DNA of 7,502 nucleotides. Source: CAZMSQ01 sp964569025. GTDB taxonomy: Bacteria; Bacteroidota; Bacteroidia; Chitinophagales; Saprospiraceae. Position numbers and translations under genes: made by a program. This document shows positions 1-6,100 of the stretch, piece by piece. The DNA lies in the NCBI GenBank assembly GCA_964569025.1, contig CAZMSQ010000072.1, positions 1 to 7,502 of the forward strand. The letters are read 5' to 3'. Under the pieces are notes generated by a model. That model was not told where the DNA came from and did not search any database. It saw only the letters and a list, made by a program, of their open reading frames with translations. Positions within the stretch are counted from its first letter, which is position 1, and each line of letters begins with the position of its first letter.

Positions 1-687
1 ATTTGTCAACGCCCATACATCGGTATCTTCACCCGGGTCATCGTTCTCAAATTTCCCGGTAAGCCAGTAGTATTTCTGACCCCGTGGGTCAGAGGCTTCC
101 TGAAACTCTTCAACCCATCTGGCATTCGCCTGACGGCAGACCCGGATGCCCTGGATGTCTTTTTCGGGGATGTTCGGGAAGTTTACATTCAGAAGGCGTG
201 TGGTCCCGAGACCGTTATTGAGGGTAAAGTCGATGACCTTTGCAGCGTAGACCTTTGCAGCGGAGAAATCAGCGTCGAAGGAATAATCGAGCAGTGAAAA
301 TCCGATTGAGTTGACACCTTCAAGGGAGGCTTCCATGGCAGCGGAGAGGGTGCCGGAATAGATGATATTGATGCTGGCATTCGATCCGTGGTTGATGCCA
401 GAAACGCACAGATCTGGAACGCGGTCCCGAAGCACAACGTGCCGAGCCAGCTTGACACAATCCACAGGGGTGCCTGAGCATTCCCATGCTTCCACACCTT
501 CAAAGGCATTGACCTGATGGAGGCGGAGGGGATCGTGGATTGTAATTGCATGCCCCATTGCCGATTGTGGAGAGTCTGGCGCAACGACCAGTACATCACC
601 AAATTCTTTGGCAACTTCCACCAAGGCTTTTATTCCTGGTGCAAACATGCCGTCGTCGTTTGTTACAAGTATAAGGGGGCGTTTCAT
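1..687 (-). CDS. surE: 5'/3'-nucleotidase SurE, 3' end cut off by the window
   Basis: SurE is a metal-dependent cytoplasmic phosphatase that removes phosphate from nucleoside 5'- and 3'-monophosphates; some members also cut short polyphosphate. The visible 229 residues follow the family from the start: ILVTNDDG near residue 6, VVAPDSPQSAMGHAIT at 34-49, SGTPVDCVKLA at 71-81, and PDLCVSGINHGSN followed by YSGTLSAAMEAS at 91-121. The expected metal ligands are all present: D11, D12, S42 and N99. The family is usually about 250-260 residues, so roughly 25-30 C-terminal residues lie beyond base 1; the frame is open to the edge. The ATG at 687-685 is chosen because family homology begins within five residues of it. 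No Shine-Dalgarno is seen, as is normal in Bacteroidota. The gene diverges from holA. In many Bacteroidota surE is next to lpxB, but that side is outside the window. Identification is very secure. Confidence 0.97.
   Translation of the reverse strand, partial: MKRPLILVTNDDGMFAPGIKALVEVAKEFGDVLVVAPDSPQSAMGHAITIHDPLRLHQVNAFEGVEAWECSGTPVDCVKLARHVVLRDRVPDLCVSGINHGSNASINIIYSGTLSAAMEASLEGVNSIGFSLLDYSFDADFSAAKVYAAKVIDFTLNNGLGTTRLLNVNFPNIPEKDIQGIRVCRQANARWVEEFQEASDPRGQKYYWLTGKFENDDPGEDTDVWALTN
235..264. repeat. 15-base tandem direct repeat inside surE
   Basis: Two adjacent 15-base units (235-249 and 250-264) share the first 13 bases, GACCTTTGCAGCG, and match at 14 of 15 positions. In the SurE protein they encode AAKVI and AAKVY, giving AAKVY-AAKVI at residues 143-152, in the helix region after DADF. 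Being a multiple of three, the repeat keeps the frame. As far as I remember SurE relatives, the spacing between DADF and LNVN is normal here, so it need not be an insertion. Confidence 0.7.
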
Positions 688-796
688 ATCGTGTTGTTTG
701 AAGCGAAAATAAGACTATATTCTCAAACCGTCTGAAATCGGGAAATTCTGGCTATTTTCATCCCTCAGCCCATTGGCTTGTATTCAACCATAGTTC
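688..796. promoter_or_regulatory. Divergent intergenic region between surE and holA
   Basis: These 109 bases separate two start codons facing away from each other, so promoters for both genes should lie here or within the neighbouring genes. No pair of boxes fits the Bacteroidetes consensus well. On the minus strand a TATTTTCG (704-711) resembles TAnnTTTG but has no TTTG at the right distance. On the plus strand TATTTTCA (753-760) is a weaker match. No hairpin, operator or Shine-Dalgarno stands out. The promoter role is inferred from gene layout only. Confidence 0.35.
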
Positions 797-1819
797 ATGA
801 CCTACGACGACATTCTCTCATCTCTGAAGAAAGGGGAATTTCAACCCGTCTACTTTTTCCACGGTGACGAACCCTATTTTATTGATACCCTGAGTCGGTA
901 TATTGAGGAGCATGCTTTAGAGGAAGACCAGCGGTCTTTCAATCAGACGGTGCTGTATGGGAAAGATACGGATGCGAGAACGGTGATAGATGTGGCGTCC
1001 CGGTATCCGATGATGGCGCCCCGGCAGGTGGTGATTGTCAAGGAAGCTCAGGAGCTCAGGGATTTGCAGGATCTCAAGACATATGTAGAAAAACCCGTTG
1101 CTTCAACGGTTTTGGTCTTCTGCCACAAGCATAAAAAATTTGACAAAAGAAAGGCGCTGGCCAAGTCTTTGAAGGGATCCGGAGCGATTGTTTTCGAATC
1201 AAAAAAAGTGTACGACAATCAAGTCGGGGGGTGGATCCGGCAATTCCTGAAAGCAAGAGGGGTGTCAATTGATGACCAGGCATCTGAACTCATGGGGGAG
1301 TACCTTGGTACTGATTTGTCAAAGGTGGCGAATGAGCTGGAGAAGTTGCTCTTGAATGTGGGCAAAGGAGAACGCGTCACCATTGATCTGGTGCATGAGC
1401 ATATTGGAATCAGCAAAGACTATAACGTCTTTGAACTTCAAAGGGCGCTTGCGGGTCGGGATATTCCGGCTGTGAACAGGATTGTTACATACCTTTCTAC
1501 CAATACAAAAACCAACCCGATGGTGTATCTTGTAGGCAGCCTGTACACCTATTTTTCCAAGGTCGCCCTTATGCAGGAACTACGAACTTTGTCGGAGCGA
1601 GAACTGCTGAGTGCCATGAAGCTTTCGTCTGCATTTTTCCTGAGGGAGTACCGCCAGGCGGCCGCCAATTATCCGCCTTTGAAATTGCGCCACATTTTTC
1701 ATTTGCTCAAGGAATACGACATGCGTTCAAAGGGTCTGAACAATGATCGGTTTGAGGAAGGTGAATTACTGCGGGAGCTGGTTTTTCGAATTGTCTCAGA
1801 AGCTCCTCCTCAGAATTGA
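797..1819 (+). CDS. holA: DNA polymerase III subunit delta (clamp loader)
   Basis: The delta subunit belongs to the clamp-loader complex; it binds the beta sliding clamp and opens it for loading onto primed DNA. The 340-residue product has the expected family length. Near the N-terminus PVYFFHGDEPYFID (residues 17-30) matches the opening strand and helix of the delta fold. FNQTVLYGKD (48-57), YPMMAPRQVVIVKEAQ (70-85), DKRKALAK (116-123) and ESKKVYDNQ (134-142) follow in the usual order. LGTDLSKVANELEKL (170-184) marks the middle domain and IGISKDYNVFELQRAL (203-218) leads into the C-terminal collar domain. No Walker A motif is present; delta, unlike gamma/tau, is not expected to have one. The ATG at 797 gives the typical short lead before the first strand. 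The 3' end overlaps the opposing gene by 10 bases, with no terminator between them. Confidence 0.95.
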   Translation: MTYDDILSSLKKGEFQPVYFFHGDEPYFIDTLSRYIEEHALEEDQRSFNQTVLYGKDTDARTVIDVASRYPMMAPRQVVIVKEAQELRDLQDLKTYVEKPVASTVLVFCHKHKKFDKRKALAKSLKGSGAIVFESKKVYDNQVGGWIRQFLKARGVSIDDQASELMGEYLGTDLSKVANELEKLLLNVGKGERVTIDLVHEHIGISKDYNVFELQRALAGRDIPAVNRIVTYLSTNTKTNPMVYLVGSLYTYFSKVALMQELRTLSERELLSAMKLSSAFFLREYRQAAANYPPLKLRHIFHLLKEYDMRSKGLNNDRFEEGELLRELVFRIVSEAPPQN

Positions 1820-2412
1820 AGGGATAGGCCTATTTGCCGTCCGTCAAATCTGATTGATCCCATAAGTTGCTGTAAATCTGTATTTTGTCCAGAGAGGACT
1901 ATTGCTGTCACTACATCAAAGGCAAAGAGAAAGCCACCCTGAAGAATAATTGACCGGCCCCAGCCGCGCATTCTGTCTTCGTGCTTTCCTCCCCGTCTGG
2001 CTCTTTCTGTGAGATATAATCCGCCGAGCATATACCCCACATCCAGGCCCGCATTCAGCAGAAGAATCTTTTGCATTGAAAAATGGTCTTTCGTTACATC
2101 ATACAGGCTGATATTAGTAGGAATGGATTTGGAAGCTTGAAGGTACCCAATGGTGGCGATGCCGAGATTGACGGCGTTCCACATGATGTTCATTTGATGA
2201 AAAGCGCGGTCAGTTCCAGTTTTTGACGGCATAAGGCTTGCCCCAAGCAGGATATTGCCGGCAGCCCAGCTGCCGAGCACCATCATGGCGCCACGACGGG
2301 TCTGAAGGGAATGGGTCTGGAAATCTATGAGATCTGCCTGCTGGGCGAAGAGTGCTGTGCTCAGAGCGAGCAGAAGGAGCATGAACAGGTGTTTTTTCAC
2401 GTCAATTGCCAT
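1810..2412 (-). CDS. Hydrophobic signal-peptide protein of unknown function, DUF6992-like
   Basis: The function is unknown. The 200-residue product starts with a likely signal peptide: K6-K7, a leucine-rich core at about 9-22, then a possible cleavage after AQQ near residue 25. It then has up to four hydrophobic segments, at roughly 43-60, 74-92, 115-134 and 154-173, separated by short polar loops; the loop at 136-153 is rich in Arg/Lys. The motif GAMMVLGSWAAGNILLG (41-57) followed by FHQMNIMWNAVNLGIA (71-86) is what I associate from memory with the Bacteroidota family DUF6992; I could not check this. It ends in Phe (SLQF), as many outer-membrane proteins do, but the segments look more like membrane helices than beta strands. 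The ATG at 2412-2410 supplies the basic n-region, whereas a start at M11 would lose it. It is convergent with holA (10-base overlap) and divergent from maf; I see no clear promoter. A real gene is very likely; the family name is moderate. Confidence 0.85.
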   Translation of the reverse strand: MAIDVKKHLFMLLLLALSTALFAQQADLIDFQTHSLQTRRGAMMVLGSWAAGNILLGASLMPSKTGTDRAFHQMNIMWNAVNLGIATIGYLQASKSIPTNISLYDVTKDHFSMQKILLLNAGLDVGYMLGGLYLTERARRGGKHEDRMRGWGRSIILQGGFLFAFDVVTAIVLSGQNTDLQQLMGSIRFDGRQIGLSLQF

Positions 2413-2451
2413 ATATCAGGTTTTCCAAAAAACGCCTGAGAGGCATAATGG

Positions 2452-2482
2452 TTTGGGTCATTGATGCAGTCCCGTATCTTTG
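2452..2482 (+). promoter_or_regulatory. Bacteroidetes-type promoter of maf
   Basis: TTTG at 2452-2455 is followed, after 19 bases, by TATCTTTG at 2475-2482. This matches the -33 TTTG and -7 TAnnTTTG boxes known for the primary sigma factor of Bacteroidetes at every defined position. Transcription would begin a few bases after 2482, leaving a leader of roughly 25-30 bases before the maf ATG at 2516. The sequence match is direct; activity is inferred. Confidence 0.75.
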
Positions 2483-2515
2483 GTCTTTTTCAAGACATTC
2501 TCAAATTCTCAATAT

Positions 2516-3088
2516 ATGGATACGCTTCGAAAACAACTCATCCTTGCCTCAGCATCTCCCCGCAGGGCCCAACTGCTCCGTCAGGCTGGATTTTCATTTC
2601 AGCAGCGCCCCACGCATGTTCCGGAAGATTATCCTGATGACTTGCCTGTTGAGGATATTGCATCTTTCTTGGCTCAAAGGAAGGCAAGGGCTGCCAGGGA
2701 GTTTATTTCTGGGGAGGAAATCGTCCTTGCTGCAGACAGTGTGGTCATTCTTAACGGGACCTCTTACGAAAAGCCAACAGACCATGCTGATGCAAAGCGG
2801 ATTCTGCGAGCTTTGTCAGGTAATATGCACACTGTTATCACAGGTGTCTGTATGCTGAATGCTGTGAAGGAAGTGGTTTTTCAGGGAGAGTCGAGGGTGT
2901 ATTTCAAGAGCCTGACTGATGCAGAAATCGAGTACTATATCTCGACCTGTGCACCTTTTGACAAGGCAGGGGCTTACGCGATTCAAGAGTGGATAGGGTT
3001 GTGTAAAATTGAGCGCATCGAAGGCACATATGCCAACATAATGGGCCTGCCGGTCGATATGGTTTATGAAGCGTTGCAGGCGTTTTGA
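2516..3088 (+). CDS. maf: Maf family nucleoside triphosphate pyrophosphatase (dTTP/UTP type)
   Basis: Maf proteins hydrolyse nucleoside triphosphates to monophosphate and pyrophosphate, removing non-canonical or excess nucleotides; they were first linked to septum formation. The 190-residue product is of family length. LILASASPRRAQLL (residues 8-21) is the phosphate-binding opening motif, AADSVV (72-77) holds the conserved Asp (D74), EKPTD (85-89) the conserved Lys, and FDKAGAYAIQEW (148-159) with IEGTYANIMGLPV (168-180) the C-terminal signature. The KAGAYAIQ version indicates the YhdE-like dTTP/UTP subgroup, not the YceF type. The frame is open from a TTG at 2480, but that codon sits inside the promoter's -7 box and homology begins only after the ATG at 2516, so I chose the ATG. 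No Shine-Dalgarno is seen. A hairpin 23 bases past the stop probably ends the transcript. Confidence 0.95.
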   Translation: MDTLRKQLILASASPRRAQLLRQAGFSFQQRPTHVPEDYPDDLPVEDIASFLAQRKARAAREFISGEEIVLAADSVVILNGTSYEKPTDHADAKRILRALSGNMHTVITGVCMLNAVKEVVFQGESRVYFKSLTDAEIEYYISTCAPFDKAGAYAIQEWIGLCKIERIEGTYANIMGLPVDMVYEALQAF

Positions 3089-3111
3089 GCGAGTGCCTGC
3101 AATGGGAATAA

Positions 3112-3144
3112 AAAAAGCGGCCTGCATGAAGCAGACCGCTTTTT
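3112..3144. terminator. Bidirectional intrinsic terminator between maf and the adhesin gene
   Basis: AAAAAGCGG (3112-3120) pairs with CCGCTTTTT (3136-3144), and CTGC (3122-3125) with GCAG (3131-3134). One C/A mismatch separates the two stem parts and the loop is ATGAA. The T-tract on the right serves maf on the plus strand; the A-tract on the left becomes a T-tract for the adhesin gene on the minus strand. The site lies in the 95-base gap between the two convergent stop codons, as expected for a shared terminator. Confidence 0.85.
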
Positions 3145-3183
3145 ATTATTTCCGAAATCAGGAGAGTCACGTCATTCCGGCAA

Positions 3184-6100
3184 TTACCTCGTGATTGTCA
3201 ACTTTCTGGCCGTCCATTGCTCATCTATTCTGATTTTGAGCACATAGACACCGCCCGGTAAATCATTCAGGTCAAGGCGGTTGGTAGAAGCAACCTGGAC
3301 CGTGTTATAGAGGTTCCGACCATCAAGACTCCATATCTCAACCATTGCTCCGGCTCCGGTCAGTCCGTCGATTTCAATCGTAACGAATCCGGAAGTCGGA
3401 TTCGGATAGACTGAAATTGTGCGGTCAAATTCCGGATGAATGGCCGATGTAACAGATTCGACTTCAATTTCTTCGGTGTAGGAACAGCCGAAGGCATCTG
3501 TGACGATGAGGGTGTAGACCCCTGAACCGATGTTGTTCAAGGTGCTGGAGTTACCCATGAGCACGCCATCTAGGAACCATTCGAAAGTCAGAGGCTCTGT
3601 CCCTCCGGTGGCTTCTATGGTAATGGCGCCGTTCTGATTGTCTTCAATCTCATTGGTCACGTCAATGGAAAGGAGCGAGATTTCAGGGTTTTCTGCAATG
3701 GTTATCTCGCTGACTGAAATACAGCCGGTTTGATCAGTGACCGTGACGGTATGAAAACCTGCCGGCAGCTCCACTGCTTCCTGTCCTTGTTCTCCGGTGC
3801 TCCAGATGTAGGTGTTGCCACCATTTCCACCCGTTGTTTCGACGAATGCCGAACCATTGGACTCACCAAAGCAAGCAGGCCCTCCATTGATGGCATTCGA
3901 TTCCAGTGTGTTTGTGACAGTCACCTCGAATTCACACTGAGCTGTGTTTCCAGAGGGGTCTATGGCTTCCCAAACAACAGTTGTTGTGCCGAGCGGGAAA
4001 GACTCATTGGGTGCAGGGCCTTCGATGAGGGTGACATCAGCTGAGCAATTATCGTCGAATTCAGGAAGGTCGTAGTTCACCTCTCCTGAGCAATCTGTAC
4101 TCATGATGTGATCCGGACAGATAATCTGTGGCGGAAGAATATCAAGGACAGTCACTGTGGCAGTATTTTCAGCCGTGTTTCCTGTGGCATCAGCTGCCTG
4201 AAGGGTGACTGAATTATCACCGAGATCGGCACAGCCAAATGCAGACTGGCTGAGCACCAGGGTAGCGATGTTGCAATTGTCTGTACTTCCGTTATCAACC
4301 TGTGCGGCAGGAAGATTGGCGTTTCCATTTTCGTCGAGGAAAATGGTGACATCCTGGGTTGAGACCAATGGCGCCTCGGTATCATTGGCCTCGATTTCCA
4401 CCTCTGTGGTTGTGACGCAGCCATTGGCATCGGTGACATCTACCGTGTAGAGGCCAGCAGTGAGGTTATTCGCAGTTTCAGACTGGCTTCCGGAGCTCCA
4501 AGCATAGAGATATCCGGGCGTGCCACCAGAGACAACTACGCTCGCAGAGCCGGTATTGTCGTTCGGGCAGGAGACATTCTGAACAGTTCCGATTGTGACA
4601 TCCAGCACTGGTGGTTCTGTGATTTCGAACGACTGGGTTGTTTCGCAGCCGTTGTCATCGGTCAGGGTAACGGAATAGCTACCTGCAGGGACTCCCGTGT
4701 TGTTGCTGCCTGAGGCACCATTGCTCCAGAGGTATCCATAATCCCCTGTTCCGCCAGTAGCCTCGACTGAAATACTGCCAGTTTCCTCTCCAAAGCAAGA
4801 TGCGTTGACAATTTCGGAGGAGCTGATGAGCAATTCGTCGGGTTCTGTGATGGTAAAGGTGGATTTCGAGCTACAGCTGTTTGCATCTGTCAGGGTGAGA
4901 GAATAGTCGCCAGCTTTCAGGCCGTCAATCATGTCGCCATCTGCTCCGGTATTCCATTCAAACGTGTACCCTGGCGTTCCGCCGGCTGGTTGGACTGAAA
5001 TACTGCCGTTTGCATTTCCGTGGCAGTCAATATCAGCGATGACCTCTCCGAAGGACAATTCATCTGGCTGCTCTACGGTGAATGAGAATACAGCTTCGCA
5101 ATTATTTGCGTCAGTCAGTGTCACCTCATAGTCGCCGGCTGTCAGGTTTGTTTCGATTTCATCCGAGCCGCCACTCGACCAGTTGAAGGTAAATGGTGAA
5201 GAGCCACTGACAATTTCGAGTTCAGCAGTTCCATCATCTCCATTGGGGCAGGTCACCGGATCGACTGTGATCTGAGCGCTGATTGCACAGTTAAATGCCT
5301 GGATATCCACGCATTCGGTAGTTTGGCAATTATTGGCGTCTGTGATTGTCACGCAATAAGTGCCGGGCTCCAGTCCGGTGATGACTGGCGTCTCGGCTCC
5401 GGTTGTCCAGAGGTACTGGTAGTCAGGAGTTCCACCCTGAGGCAGTGCACTGGCAGAGCCATCATTGGCCCCGAAGGAGCTTTCATCAGTGGCATCCAGC
5501 TGTGCAGAAACCGGGTCGGGTTGGCTCAGGGTGTAAGACTGCTCATTCTCACACCCATTCTCATCAGTGACGATGACTGAATATGTTCCAGCGGGGAGCC
5601 CAGTCACTTCTTGCCCCTGATCACCTGTTGACCAGAGATAGCCAAGGTTGCCGGTCCCTCCACCGGCGGAGGCTGTCAGGGCACCTGTTTGGTCGCCATT
5701 GCACAGAATCTGCTGTGTTTCACCGACTGAAATGTCGATTTGTTCTGGTTGAGAAATGCTGATCTGCAGAACAGCGGGGCAGTTGGATGCGTCAGAGACA
5801 GTGACGGTGTAGTCACCAGCTGCGAGATTTTCTTCGGTGGCATCTTGTCCGCCACTGGACCATTGGTAGGAGAATGGTTCCTGCCCACCTGCAATCACAA
5901 TGCTTGCAGAACCGTCTGTTCCGCCGAAGCATGAGGTGCTGGTCACATCTGTCTGCACGCTGAATGCGCACCCTGCGCTTGCTACAGTCACGGATTGTTC
6001 GGTGACACAGCCATTGGCGTCAGTCACAGTAACAGTATATGATCCAGGCTCAAGACCTGTGATGGTCTCTGACGTTTCGCCGTTGCTCCAGAGGTAGGTA

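Noticed and set aside
189..735. Open frames overlapping surE in other frames, including one on the plus strand at 517-735
   Set aside because: The surE frame is clearly the coding one; the others have no recognisable motifs and would overlap it entirely or nearly so.
688..796. Well-defined divergent promoters for surE and holA
   Set aside because: Only partial -7-like boxes (704-711 minus, 753-760 plus) without properly spaced TTTG elements, so no specific site is claimed.
2480..2515. TTG-started 12-codon N-terminal extension of Maf
   Set aside because: The TTG lies inside the -7 promoter box, the extension has no family similarity, and the ATG at 2516 gives the normal length.
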